The notes beneath the pieces were generated by a model that worked only from the letters and a program-made list of their open reading frames with translations, had not been told where the DNA came from and searched no databases. From PALSA-243 sp963743705 (GTDB taxonomy: Bacteria; Acidobacteriota; Terriglobia; Bryobacterales; Bryobacteraceae), in the NCBI GenBank assembly GCA_963743705.1, contig CAVUQS010000021.1:1-64000 (forward strand): a stretch of 64,000 bases of DNA. The letters are read 5' to 3'. The position numbers and the translations under genes were made by a program. Of the stretch, positions 55,347 to 64,000 are shown in pieces; positions within the stretch are counted from its first letter, which is position 1, and each line of letters starts with the position of its first letter.

Positions 55347-56657
55347 ATGAGCCAGACTAGGTGGTTAACATCGCCCCGCAGCCGGCAACGTGGGCAGGCT
55401 GGGCTTTTCATGGCGCTCACCGTACCGGTGATGTTTGGCCTTTTGGGCATGGTGTCGGACGTCGGCTGGGCCTATTGGCGGCGTGAAGCCGCGCGTACCG
55501 CAGCCCAGGCGGCCGCGATGGCCGTAGTGTCGTCCGCCGGATCGGCGACGCCAACCACGCAGGCCAGTACCGCTTGCCCATCCACTATCGACCCGGCTAA
55601 GCCCTGGCAGGTGGGCTGCGCCTTCGCGACCCAGAACGGCTTCACCAACGGCGTCAGCAACCGCACTGTCTCGATTCAGGTTGGCAGCGGCGCCACTGGC
55701 ATTCCCGTCAGCGGCGTGGCGCCTTCCAAATACTTTGTCAGCGCCACAGTTACCGAACAGATCCCGACATTATTCTCGGCGGTGTTGAAGCAGGCCAATC
55801 TGAACGTGACCGCGCGCTCCACCGTCGGCGTATACGGATCGGGAGGCGGCGGCTGTATCTATGTAATGGACCCGACCGCATCGAAAGCCATGAATATGAG
55901 CGGCGCCAACCTGTCGTCAGGATGCGGCATCTACATCAATTCGAGCGCGTCGAACGCCGATAACATGAACGGCGGAAATCTTACTCTGACCAACAGTTCC
56001 AATCTAAACATCCATGGGGGCCTGAGCTGGTCGGGCGGCATCATCTGCGGCAACGTTCCACCAACTGTGCCAGGGTGCGTAAATCAGGGGGCGGCAAGCT
56101 TCACCACGCCGTTTTCTGGCATGACGGCGCCAACGGTCGCATCCAGTTGCCTCCCTAATCCGAACATTTCGGGCGGCAACAGCAACACCATCAGTCCGGG
56201 AACCTACTGCGGCATTACTGTGAGCGGAGGAAACAACATCATCTTCAGCTCCGGAATTTACGTTTTGAAAACAGGTAACTTGACCGTTAACGGAGGGAAT
56301 TTTGCTACTGCCGTCACCAACGTCATGATCTACATTCCTCCTACGAACCCGACCGGCCAAATCAACATCTCGGGCGGCAACATGCATTGGAGTGGCATTA
56401 CCGGCAGTGGAGCTGACGGATTCGTATTCTGGGTCGCCAACTCCGCCGCCCAGGTTATCAATGGCAGTAACTACACCATCAATGGAGTGATGTACATGCC
56501 CAACTCCGCCTTAACCTACAACGGCGGCAACGGGTCGCAGCAGACGGTAGTCGCAGACACTCTGACAGTCAACGGCGGCAATATCACATCAGCCGCTTCA
56601 TCCTCATACTTCACCGGCTCCGGCGGCGGTGTTAATGGGGCCTACATCGTCGAGTAG
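55347..56657 (+). CDS. TadG-like protein with beta-helix NGGN repeats
   Basis: A 436-residue protein. The N-terminus matches TadG-like pilus proteins (RQRGQAGLFMALTVPVMFGL, GMVSDVGWAYWRREAARTAA). The C-terminal 260 residues are rich in Asn, Gly and Ser, with repeating turns such as SGGNSNTI, SGGNNIIFSSGIYVLKTGNL and NGGNGSQQT, indicating a right-handed beta-helix. This is unlike the VWA domain of classical TadG. It is probably a pilus-linked surface adhesin. Intact. Confidence 0.7.
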   Translation: MSQTRWLTSPRSRQRGQAGLFMALTVPVMFGLLGMVSDVGWAYWRREAARTAAQAAAMAVVSSAGSATPTTQASTACPSTIDPAKPWQVGCAFATQNGFTNGVSNRTVSIQVGSGATGIPVSGVAPSKYFVSATVTEQIPTLFSAVLKQANLNVTARSTVGVYGSGGGGCIYVMDPTASKAMNMSGANLSSGCGIYINSSASNADNMNGGNLTLTNSSNLNIHGGLSWSGGIICGNVPPTVPGCVNQGAASFTTPFSGMTAPTVASSCLPNPNISGGNSNTISPGTYCGITVSGGNNIIFSSGIYVLKTGNLTVNGGNFATAVTNVMIYIPPTNPTGQINISGGNMHWSGITGSGADGFVFWVANSAAQVINGSNYTINGVMYMPNSALTYNGGNGSQQTVVADTLTVNGGNITSAASSSYFTGSGGGVNGAYIVE

Positions 56658-56676
56658 AAGCAGGCAGCGCAGGCGA

Positions 56677-57795
56677 TTAGTTACAAGCGCTAGCCCCGGT
56701 AGCCTTACTAACCGTGAACGAATATTTCCCGTTCACATACGCCTGCGTCGCGCCAGGAACCTGGGTGTCCATGATCTCGCGGAACGGAAAGTAAAACCGG
56801 CCGAATTGATCGATAGTCTTTTTGTCCGTGGTCTGAATCGCCGTCGCGAGCGTCTGCTTTAGGTATTCCGGTAGCAGTTCGATGCGGCCCACAAAGACGC
56901 GCGTGATCGTCTCAGGCGCCGGAGCCACATGCAAAGGCAACACCGAATCCACCACGCCGCGCGGCGTAATGTAGAAAAGGCGCATGCCTTCTTCGAACCA
57001 CGAATCTTTCCAGGTGGCGATCATGGCTGCGGCCTCCTTGGGATAAAGCCCGGCGGCGATCAACGCATCGCCAAGTTCGCGCTGAACGCGCGCGGCGTCG
57101 CTCGAAAGCTCGGGGATCGCGGCTGCCTGCGCTGTGCTGAGGTCGCGGATGACTCGGTAGCCGGTTTTGCCGTCACGGTTCTCAAACAGCATGGCGAAGG
57201 CAACCGGCCCAGCCGTTGGGCGAAGATTCAGGCTTCCGTCTTTGGCGAACGTAGCCTTCAGGGGCGGCGGAAAATTCGCCGTTCCGCGGTAGAAGAGCAT
57301 CTTTTCAGATTCGCCCCCGGCGCGCAGCGGCGTGGCATCGGTCTCGCGCGCGGCGAAGTAGTGGCCAGCCTCGGCGGCGGGCAGGCTCGGCGTGGGGCCG
57401 GGTGTAAGCTCGACGTTCCACTCGATCGTTCCTCCGTTGCGGCCGGTGTTGGGCGTCGAAGCCGCTTGCGGATACCATTCGGTGATGTGGCCGGAAGGCA
57501 GATCGGCGCGCAGCGAGACGATTCCTTTTTTCTGCGTATAGAAGTAGACCACCGGCGTTTCCATGCGTTCCAGAGCGCTGCCGACTTTGAAAATCACCTG
57601 CGATTTGTGCACGAAGCACGGCAGGTCCGAAGGGCCTCTCAGCGAGTCCCAACCGACGGCTTCGCCATTGACGCCGGCGACGGATGTGAAGGTTCCCCAT
57701 TCGTGGACAACCAGCCCCGAAGAGGTGGGAAGCGTATCTGCGCCGAAGATCGGCGCGGCCAGCAAAAGAGCCAGCGCGGTGCGGAAAAATGTCAT
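56677..57795 (-). CDS. secreted protein of unknown function (VHEWGTFTS family)
   Basis: From the ATG at 57,795, MTFFRTALALLLAAPIFGAD is a signal peptide. The mature start LVVHEWGTFTSVAGVNGEAV occurs in a family of secreted Acidobacteria and Planctomycetes proteins without known role. The body of about 350 residues includes VVYFYTQKKGIVSLRADLPS, EWNVELTPGP and IPELSSDAARVQRELGDALI. It has no catalytic motif I can name. Divergent from the propeller gene 100 bp away; intact. Confidence 0.65.
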   Translation of the reverse strand: MTFFRTALALLLAAPIFGADTLPTSSGLVVHEWGTFTSVAGVNGEAVGWDSLRGPSDLPCFVHKSQVIFKVGSALERMETPVVYFYTQKKGIVSLRADLPSGHITEWYPQAASTPNTGRNGGTIEWNVELTPGPTPSLPAAEAGHYFAARETDATPLRAGGESEKMLFYRGTANFPPPLKATFAKDGSLNLRPTAGPVAFAMLFENRDGKTGYRVIRDLSTAQAAAIPELSSDAARVQRELGDALIAAGLYPKEAAAMIATWKDSWFEEGMRLFYITPRGVVDSVLPLHVAPAPETITRVFVGRIELLPEYLKQTLATAIQTTDKKTIDQFGRFYFPFREIMDTQVPGATQAYVNGKYSFTVSKATGASACN

Positions 57796-57895
57796 TTTGC
57801 AATCCTCCTGACGGTGCACTAGACGGAGTCCCGCAGGTAGTGTTAACCGCGCGTGGAGCGCGCTAGAATTGACCATTGGCTTGAGGTATGCGTAC

Positions 57896-60800
57896 ATGCG
57901 TAGCGCCGTAACTCTCATCGTTCTTTCGGCAATTTCGATTGTTCCGGCCTTCGCTCAACGCGCCGGGCGCGGGGGCGCAGTTCCCCTGCAACAAAACCTG
58001 ACGTTCCGTTTCATGGGTCCCGCGGTCGGTAATCGCATCGCGGCGGCGGAGGGAGTGGTCGGCGATCCGAATACTGCTTACGTGGGCGCGGCCTCTGGCG
58101 GCGTTTGGAAATCGACCGATAAAGGCGCAACCTGGGTTCCGGTGTTCGACGCTATGCCCGTGCAAGCCATCGGCGCGCTCGCGGTCTCGCGCACCGATCC
58201 GAAACAGGTGTGGGCCGGCACCGGCGAAGCCTGGGCCATCCGCGATTCGGACATGATGGGGAACGGCATTTATAAGTCGGGCGATGCCGGGGCCACCTGG
58301 CAGCACATGGGCCTCGACGAAACGGGGCGTATCGGACGGGTCATCGTTCACCCCACGAATCCCAACATCGTTTTTGTCTGCGCGCTCGGCCGGACTACCG
58401 GCCCGCAGCAGGAACGCGGTGTCTACAAGACCACCGATGGCGGGCAAAATTGGGCGCGCGTGCTCTTCGCCGACGAGAACACCGGCTGCTCCGGCCTGAG
58501 CATGGACGCCAACGATCCGAACACGCTATTTGCAGGCATGTGGCAGGTCGAGATGCACACCTATGCCATGTTCAGCGGCGGCCCTTCGAGCGCCGTCTAC
58601 GTTTCGCACGATGGCGGCGCCAAGTGGACCAAGCTCGAAGGCAACGGGCTGCCGCATTCTCCCGTGGGCAAGATCGACGTCGCTGTGGCGCCTTCCAATT
58701 CCAAGCGCGTCTATGCGCTGATTCAAACCGCCGATCAGGGCTCGGTCTGGGTTTCGAACGACGGTGGCGCTACCTGGGCGAACGGAAGCTGGCAGCGTGC
58801 GCTGACCGGCCGCGCCGGCTATTACATCCGGCTGGCCGTAAATCCCAAGAACCCGGATGAAGTGTTCGTCGCCGATAGCAGCTTCTGGCATTCCACCGAC
58901 GGCGGCAAATCGTTCACGACGCTCCAATGGGGCGGCGATACGCACGACATCTGGATCGACCCGACCGATCCCAACCGCATCCTGATGACCGACGATGGCG
59001 GTCTGTTCATGACGTTCGATCATGGCCAGACGCAACGGCGCGTCACCCTGCCGATCGGCCAGATGTATCACGTGGCCGTCGACAACGACTATCCCTATAA
59101 GATCTACGGCAACATGCAGGACGATGGCACCATGCGTGGCCTGAACACCACGCAGGAAGCCGGAGTCAACGTGCCTGGACAGACCGCCGCCGCCGGGCGT
59201 GGCGGCCGCGCAGGCCGGGGTGGCGGCGCCGGAGGATTGGTCGGCCCCTGGGAACACAACCTTGGCGGCTGCGAATCCGGCTTCACCCTGCCCGATCTCA
59301 CCGACACCAACATCGTATGGGCCACCTGCTACGGCGATGAAGTGACGCGCTACGACGCGCGCACGGGCATGGCGCGCTCCATCAGCCCGTATTTCCACAC
59401 GCTCGATTCGGCGCCGAACCAGACGAAATACCGCTGCCATTGGACGCCGCCGCTGGCCATCGATCCCTTCGATCACAACACGGTGTATTACGGCTGCCAG
59501 TTGATCCTGCGGACCACCAACGGCGGCCAGAGCTGGACCGAATTCAGCCAGGACCTGTCTTCGAAAGATCCGAAGTATATCGTTTCATCCGGCGGCATTG
59601 TGGGCGACAACCTGGGCCAGTTTTACGGCGAAGTGGTATTCTCCATCGCGCCTTCGGAAATTCAGCGCGGCCTGGTTTGGGCGGGCACCAACGACGGCAA
59701 GGTCTGGAACACGCGCGACGGCGGCGTTCATTGGAATGACGTCACCAAGAACATTCCCGGCATGCCCAACATGCCGGTGATTTCGAAAATTGAGCCGTCG
59801 CATTTCGACGCGGGAACGGCTTACATCTGCGCCGACGCGCATTTGATGGACAACCGAGATCCGTACATCTTCAAGACCGTCGATTTCGGCAAGACCTGGA
59901 CCAAGGTGACGGGCAATCTGCCGACCAAGCACCCGCTCGATTACGCGCGCGTGGTCGCGGAAAATCCGAACAAGAAGGGAATGCTGTTCGCCGGCACGGG
60001 TAACGCGCTGTTCTATACGCTCGATGACGGACAGACCTGGCAACCGCTGCAGGAAGGGCTGCCGCACGCGCCTGTGAGCTGGGTGGTGGTGCAGAAGCAG
60101 GCGCACGACGTGGTGGTTTCCACCTACGGCCGCGGGTTCTACATCATGCACGACATCACGCCGCTCGAACAGGGCATCATGGATTCCAATTCGACCGCGG
60201 CGCTGTTGGCGGCGCCCCGCCCCGTGGTGCGCGATCCGCGCGGCGGCATGGCGCAGTTCAGCTTTAAGCTGGCCTCGGTGCCCAAAGCGCCCGTGCAACT
60301 GGACGTGCTCGATTTCAAGGGCGTGCTGGTGGCGAAATTGCCCGAGGTAACGGGCCATGTGGGCCTCAATCGCGTCGGCTGGGATATGCACTATCCAGCG
60401 CCGCGCCTGGTGGCGCTGCGCACGACGCCGCCTGAAAATCCGCACATCTGGGAAGAGCCGCGCTTCGCCAACGAAGACACCCGAGCCATCACGCACTGGG
60501 GCTTGGCGCAAGCCGAAGTCGGCCCGATCGCCGCGCCCGGCTCTTACACGCTGCGCATGACGGTGGATGGGCAAACGCAGATGAAGCCATTCGACATCGT
60601 GCTGCCGCCGAACAGCCACGGCAAGGACGCCGACATTCAATCGGCGGTGCGCTATCAGCTCAAGCTGCGCGACGACATTACCGCCGCGGCGGACATGACC
60701 AACCAGATCGAGTGGATGCGGAAGCAGATCGAAGACGAAGTAAAGACGGTGCAAGGCAAAGACGAATTGGTGAAATCGATGACTGCCATCGACAAGAAAA

Positions 60801-61150
60801 TGCAGGACGTCGAGTTCAAGCTGATCACCCACGCCGAAGCCCTGAGCGACGACAAATACTTCCCGACCGCGTATCACATCTACATGAACCTGATCTGGCT
60901 CAACGGCGAGATGGGAACCGGCGCGGGCGACGTGGCCGGCACGGCCGACTTCGGCCCCACCGAGACCCACATCGGCTTAGTGCTGGACCTCGAGCGGCAA
61001 TTGGAAACCGTGCGCGCCGAATACAAGGTGCTGATGGATCGCGAGGTCCCGGCCTACAACAAAGCAATCGATGGCAGCGGCCTCGCGCCCCTGAAGACGA
61101 CCGGTGCGCCGCCACCCCCAGCGCGGACGGGCGGCAGGTTCGGCGGCTAG
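57896..61150 (+). CDS. secreted VPS10/BNR-type beta-propeller protein
   Basis: A 1,084-residue protein with signal peptide MRSAVTLIVLSAISIVPAFA. It carries many BNR-type turns: GGVWKSTDKGATW, DGGQNWARV, DGGATWANG, DGGKSFTTL and TTNGGQSWTEF, forming one or two sortilin-like propellers over about 750 residues. A Gly/Arg/Ala-rich insert lies near residue 430 (AAAGRGGRAGRGGGAGG). The C-terminal 300 residues are a beta domain followed by a helical segment (EWMRKQIEDEVKTVQGKDEL). Such proteins are abundant in Acidobacteriota and often misnamed glycosyl hydrolases; no catalytic acid is apparent. Its end overlaps the kynureninase-like gene end by 3 bp. Confidence 0.75.
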   Translation: MRSAVTLIVLSAISIVPAFAQRAGRGGAVPLQQNLTFRFMGPAVGNRIAAAEGVVGDPNTAYVGAASGGVWKSTDKGATWVPVFDAMPVQAIGALAVSRTDPKQVWAGTGEAWAIRDSDMMGNGIYKSGDAGATWQHMGLDETGRIGRVIVHPTNPNIVFVCALGRTTGPQQERGVYKTTDGGQNWARVLFADENTGCSGLSMDANDPNTLFAGMWQVEMHTYAMFSGGPSSAVYVSHDGGAKWTKLEGNGLPHSPVGKIDVAVAPSNSKRVYALIQTADQGSVWVSNDGGATWANGSWQRALTGRAGYYIRLAVNPKNPDEVFVADSSFWHSTDGGKSFTTLQWGGDTHDIWIDPTDPNRILMTDDGGLFMTFDHGQTQRRVTLPIGQMYHVAVDNDYPYKIYGNMQDDGTMRGLNTTQEAGVNVPGQTAAAGRGGRAGRGGGAGGLVGPWEHNLGGCESGFTLPDLTDTNIVWATCYGDEVTRYDARTGMARSISPYFHTLDSAPNQTKYRCHWTPPLAIDPFDHNTVYYGCQLILRTTNGGQSWTEFSQDLSSKDPKYIVSSGGIVGDNLGQFYGEVVFSIAPSEIQRGLVWAGTNDGKVWNTRDGGVHWNDVTKNIPGMPNMPVISKIEPSHFDAGTAYICADAHLMDNRDPYIFKTVDFGKTWTKVTGNLPTKHPLDYARVVAENPNKKGMLFAGTGNALFYTLDDGQTWQPLQEGLPHAPVSWVVVQKQAHDVVVSTYGRGFYIMHDITPLEQGIMDSNSTAALLAAPRPVVRDPRGGMAQFSFKLASVPKAPVQLDVLDFKGVLVAKLPEVTGHVGLNRVGWDMHYPAPRLVALRTTPPENPHIWEEPRFANEDTRAITHWGLAQAEVGPIAAPGSYTLRMTVDGQTQMKPFDIVLPPNSHGKDADIQSAVRYQLKLRDDITAAADMTNQIEWMRKQIEDEVKTVQGKDELVKSMTAIDKKMQDVEFKLITHAEALSDDKYFPTAYHIYMNLIWLNGEMGTGAGDVAGTADFGPTETHIGLVLDLERQLETVRAEYKVLMDREVPAYNKAIDGSGLAPLKTTGAPPPPARTGGRFGG

Positions 61151-62286
61151 CTAATGATCGACCGCAGCTCGGCCATCGTGCGGTCTAATTCATCGTCGGT
61201 GGTATAGAAGTGCGGGGCCACGCGGATGCCTGCGCCGGGACGGTAATCGACTAGCACGTCGCGGCGCTCCAGTTCCTTGGCGGCAGCACGGCCCTCGGGG
61301 ACGTCCAGGGTCACGACGCCGCCGCGGCGGCCCGGAGTGCGGCAGGTGTTGACGGCGATGCCGGCTTCGCCGGCGAGATCCATCAGGCGCTGGGTTTGCC
61401 GTAGCGATTTCTCGCGAATCGCGGGCACGCCGATCTCGCCCACGATTTCATAGCCGGAACGGGCGGCGTACATGGCGGGGATGTTGGGTGTTCCGTTCAT
61501 GAAACGGTAAGCGCCGGCGGCGTATTCGATGGGGCCGCCTTCAAATTCGAAGGGGCGCTCATGCGCGACCCAACCGGTGCCGGCGGGTTCGAGGCGCGGC
61601 CAGAGATCGCGGCGGACGTAAAGATATCCCGCGCCGGGGCCGCCGCAGAGCCACTTCACGGAGCCGCCCGTAGCGAAATCCAGATTCAGTTCGCGGACGT
61701 CGATGGGCACCGTACCGGCCGATTGATACAGATCGGCGATGACCAGTGCGCCAACGGCGTGGGCGCGCTCGACGACGGCGGCGAGATCCTGCACGTAGGA
61801 ACTGCGAAAGGCGACGTGCGAAACCGAGACGAGCTGCGTCTCTTCATCGATGGCGTCGACAACGCGCTCGGTGGGCATCGTGAGGCCCTCGGCCTGGGCC
61901 GAGACGACGCGGGCGCCCTGGCGTTCGAGCGAATGATAGATGTAGTCGTTCGAGGGGAAATTGAGGCCATCGGTGACAAGCTTGTTACGGCGGCCGGACC
62001 AGTTGAAGCACGACGTGACGATGGACTGGCAGACGGAGACGTTCTGGTGCATCACCACTTCGCCTTCGCCCGCGCCGATGACGGCGCCGACGAGGTTGCC
62101 GACGGTGGAGGACATCATCCACCAGCCTTCTTCCCAGGCGCGGATGCCGCGCGTTGCCCAGGCATCGGTGAATTCGCGCATGGTATCGTGCGTTCGCCGC
62201 GGCATGGCGCCGAGCGAATGGCTGATCATGTACGTAGACTTTTCGAGAATGGGGAATTCAGAACGCCAGCGAAGAAGGGGATCCAT
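61147..62286 (-). CDS. class V aminotransferase, kynureninase-like
   Basis: A 379-residue PLP enzyme. The N-terminal part SHSLGAMPRRTHDTM and the Schiff-base lysine in GGSVKWLCGGPGAGYLYVRR are typical of kynureninase-like class V enzymes, with a conserved Asp in ADLYQSAGTVPIDV. Kynureninase cleaves kynurenine or 3-hydroxykynurenine to anthranilate-type products; no other tryptophan-catabolism gene is near, so the substrate is uncertain. Length is close to bacterial KynU. Intact. Confidence 0.75.
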   Translation of the reverse strand: MDPLLRWRSEFPILEKSTYMISHSLGAMPRRTHDTMREFTDAWATRGIRAWEEGWWMMSSTVGNLVGAVIGAGEGEVVMHQNVSVCQSIVTSCFNWSGRRNKLVTDGLNFPSNDYIYHSLERQGARVVSAQAEGLTMPTERVVDAIDEETQLVSVSHVAFRSSYVQDLAAVVERAHAVGALVIADLYQSAGTVPIDVRELNLDFATGGSVKWLCGGPGAGYLYVRRDLWPRLEPAGTGWVAHERPFEFEGGPIEYAAGAYRFMNGTPNIPAMYAARSGYEIVGEIGVPAIREKSLRQTQRLMDLAGEAGIAVNTCRTPGRRGGVVTLDVPEGRAAAKELERRDVLVDYRPGAGIRVAPHFYTTDDELDRTMAELRSIIS

Positions 62287-62359
62287 CGGGAGACTCCATT
62301 CTACGACGCGTCCGGGTAGACCAATACCGCACTGCCCACTGGCCGGTCCGGGCTCGCGC

Positions 62360-62524
62360 TTAATTGGCTATGGAAAGTCGGCGTGCGGCGCGGCGCTGCT
62401 TCAAACGCTCGTTTGCCTTCTTCTGCTTTTCAGCGGAGACCAACGTCTGGCATGCATCACAGCGTTTGCGGATGCGGGACTTCGTGACGAATTGCGCTCC
62501 GCAACGGCGGCACTGCTTGGTCAT
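62360..62524 (-). CDS. small zinc-ribbon protein (54 aa)
   Basis: From the ATG at 62,524 the product is MTKQCRRCGAQFVTKSRIRK, then RCDACQTLVSAEKQKKANER, with two CxxC pairs (Cys5/Cys8 and Cys24/Cys27) forming a zinc knuckle and a very basic helical tail. It probably binds nucleic acid or ribosomes; no named family. A longer start further upstream is possible. Confidence 0.55.
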   Translation of the reverse strand: MTKQCRRCGAQFVTKSRIRKRCDACQTLVSAEKQKKANERLKQRRAARRLSIAN

Positions 62525-62717
62525 CGTCTCTTCGAGTGGAAGAATCCCGGGCTTTTTCGGCAGCAAATGGCTGTAATGGAAATCGCAATGATTCATGTCC
62601 TGCACCTTGGCTTTTATAACTACACAGTCCGGGGCCGGTGAATGTTCTCTAGAAGGATTTGGGAGGCGGCCCTAACACCCTCAGAACTGTGCTAGAAGTA
62701 ACATTGTACCGCAAACC

Positions 62718-63191
62718 TCAAGCGGCTGCAGAGGGGGCCGGGTGGAAGACGTCTTCCGCGCCCAGCACTTCCCACCGCAAGTGGTTGATATAAAAAACCA
62801 CAATCGCTTCAGGAAATTGAGATTTCAAGCGCTCGTAGAGCCGCTCTTCCCACCCTTCCGTAAAGTACGGTTTGGGGTCCATATCCTTGGCGAAAAACCC
62901 GTTCTCGTGAGGCACCCCGAGGAAATCGAGCGCCGCAGTGATCATGTCGAGGTGCGACACCAGCACGGATTGCCCGAGATCCTTGCCGAAATCCTCGTCA
63001 CCTTCCATGATGCGCGTCCAGAATCGGGGGGCGGATTTCCGCAAGACCTCGGTGTTCACTTTGTGAAGGCGTGCACGCACCTTAAAGCCTTCATAGATCT
63101 GGAAAGTCTTGAGTTTCCCGATCGAAATGCCGCGGATGAGCTTGTTAAAGTGCTCTTCGCCCAACCCGCGGTACATATCCGACATGAGCAT
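62718..63191 (-). CDS. conserved acidobacterial protein of unknown function
   Basis: A 157-residue cytosolic protein from the ATG at 63,191: MLMSDMYRGLGEEHFNKLIR, ISIGKLKTFQIYEGFKVRAR, FLGVPHENGFFAKDMDP and a C-terminal strand VVFYINHLRWEVLGA. It is rich in charged and aromatic residues, with no motif I recognise. The gene is intact, and its start is about 35 bp from the end of the next minus-strand gene, so they are in one transcription unit. Confidence 0.6.
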   Translation of the reverse strand: MLMSDMYRGLGEEHFNKLIRGISIGKLKTFQIYEGFKVRARLHKVNTEVLRKSAPRFWTRIMEGDEDFGKDLGQSVLVSHLDMITAALDFLGVPHENGFFAKDMDPKPYFTEGWEERLYERLKSQFPEAIVVFYINHLRWEVLGAEDVFHPAPSAAA

Positions 63192-63226
63192 AAAATGACA
63201 GCGTAGCACGCGGTTCGAACGCGCTC

Positions 63227-64000
63227 TTAACGGAAACGGACATTGCCGATCCAGATGGTATTGCGTCCGACAGAGCCGTTGCCGGCGGCGGAGGTATCGG
63301 TGAGGAACATGGTTTTGAATTGCGCCGGATCGAGTTTTCCCGGCCCCTGGAAATCTTCGAGCTTGATGCTCACGCGAAATACTTCGCGTTTCCCAGGCGG
63401 ATAGATGGGCAAATTGAAGCGCGGGCCTTGAGGCGCGCCAGGCCGCTTCATTTCAAACGCGAGACCGAGGGTGGATTCCTGTTCGGACGCGATGTCGAAC
63501 TCGATGCGGCTAGCTTGCGAAAGGTCGGAGGCGCCCAAGCGCCGGATGAGGAGCGGGAACGGATCTTCCTGCTGCTCATAAGACGCTTCCATGGCGGGTT
63601 CTCCGAGCGGATTCTGCGCGGACGCCAGTTTCAGGTCGATGCCGGTAGTGGTGATCCACGAGAGAAACGGGCGATCGAAGGCGTCGATGAGCATAGCTGG
63701 GCTCGGCTCCGGCGCGGGACCACCGAGCACTTCGAAGTCGTCGATCCAAAGCGTATGCGAGCCGCCGGGCGCGCTCAAGAGCGGAAAGAATTCGGCTAAA
63801 TCGAGGATGCCGATGCCCTGCAACTGGTCGAGATCGAGCTTGCCATCGGCGTCCTTGGGGTCTTGGGGGCCATCGGCGAGCAGAAAATCGGCCGGGGTCA
63901 GGTCGATCTGTTGCCACGTGTTGGCCGGGGCGGAAACCCATGCGATGTAATTGCCGCCGCCGGGCTTTTGTTCGCTCAAGAGCACGCCGACGGGCGAGGC
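63227..64000 (-). CDS. beta-rich binding-domain protein, partial at the window edge
   Basis: The 5' end lies beyond the window; about 257 residues are visible and end at TAA 63,227-63,229. Two similar halves are seen: one with TWQQIDLTPADFLLADGPQD and LWIDDFEVLGGP, one with FRVSIKLEDFQGPGKLDPAQ and NTIWIGNVRF. Paired IDDF/IGNVRF-type strands near the end of each half suggest jelly-roll carbohydrate-binding modules. Probably an exported protein, but its N-terminus is not seen. Confidence 0.5.
   Translation of the reverse strand, partial: ASPVGVLLSEQKPGGGNYIAWVSAPANTWQQIDLTPADFLLADGPQDPKDADGKLDLDQLQGIGILDLAEFFPLLSAPGGSHTLWIDDFEVLGGPAPEPSPAMLIDAFDRPFLSWITTTGIDLKLASAQNPLGEPAMEASYEQQEDPFPLLIRRLGASDLSQASRIEFDIASEQESTLGLAFEMKRPGAPQGPRFNLPIYPPGKREVFRVSIKLEDFQGPGKLDPAQFKTMFLTDTSAAGNGSVGRNTIWIGNVRFR

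Noticed and set aside
59585..60970. A 461-codon open frame antisense to the propeller gene
   Set aside because: It is His/Val/Arg-rich shadow sequence; the sense strand has BNR repeats and a signal peptide.
62640..62717. Possible tRNA or small RNA between the zinc-ribbon gene and 62,718
   Set aside because: No cloverleaf arms or T-loop consensus could be placed in the gap.

Overview
This window reads as two unrelated genomes joined at about position 21,418. The left third (1 to about 21,418) is very GC-rich and carries actinobacterial gene types: a pRiA4b ORF-3 domain protein, a SEC-C protein, TetR and ArsR regulators, a NarL-type response regulator, VapBC, DrrA/DrrB, SRPBCC proteins and a deazaflavin-reductase start. 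The right part (about 21,418 to 64,000) is less GC-rich and has hallmarks of Acidobacteriota of the Solibacter/Bryobacterales type: several TIGR03435 proteins, a TIGR03437 C-terminal domain, large Ig/IPT/LamG exoproteins, a winged-helix Ser/Thr kinase and a VPS10-like beta-propeller protein. The junction cuts a CO-dehydrogenase-type FAD subunit gene on one side and an antisense exoprotein gene on the other. Chimeric assembly is the simplest explanation; the sequence alone cannot exclude a real transfer.

Left part. Few genes are whole. Many homologies continue in another frame after single-base shifts, and several genes are cut and joined to unrelated fragments (near 10,214, 13,809, 14,405, 17,150 and 17,887). 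Intact or nearly intact genes are a TetR gene coupled to a six-helix membrane protein, a 113-residue unknown protein, an internally duplicated 374-residue protein, an ArsR-linked SRPBCC gene, a second TetR gene, a DrrB-like permease, YbaK, an unknown 170-residue protein and a cytosine-deaminase-like enzyme. A roughly 60-120 bp repeat recurs at least four times. Its 8+12+8 hairpin keeps base pairing through a compensatory change, and two copies sit upstream of decayed vapBC pairs. A C-rich low-complexity block at 19,030-19,380 looks like a sequencing or assembly artefact.

Right part, 21,418-34,556. A minus-strand operon once encoded a small carboxypeptidase-regulatory-like secreted protein, a giant modular exoprotein (about 2,600 residues) and a lipoprotein. 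The giant gene is split by a complete IS630-family element with matching inverted ends and TA flanks, and has three further frame breaks. A second, truncated copy of its IPT-repeat section lies at 21,418-23,138.

Right part, 34,557-45,800. gyrA is intact. Its last codons and the downstream TIGR03435 gene end are duplicated 5.7 kb away, bracketing an inserted module with an SBBP-type fragment and a 1,600-residue TIGR03437 exoprotein whose N-terminal 233 residues are tandemly duplicated. Three tandem TIGR03435 genes follow.

Right part, 45,879-64,000. This is ordinary, intact acidobacterial sequence: larE, a small membrane protein, a site-2 protease with CBS domains, pgk, a transcription-factor/kinase fusion, a zincin, a SIMPL protein, an M24 peptidase, two TadE genes opposite a TadG-like beta-helix protein, a secreted unknown protein, a 1,084-residue beta-propeller protein, a kynureninase-like enzyme, a zinc-ribbon peptide, an unknown protein and a partial gene at the right edge. 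No rRNA, tRNA or CRISPR array was seen.
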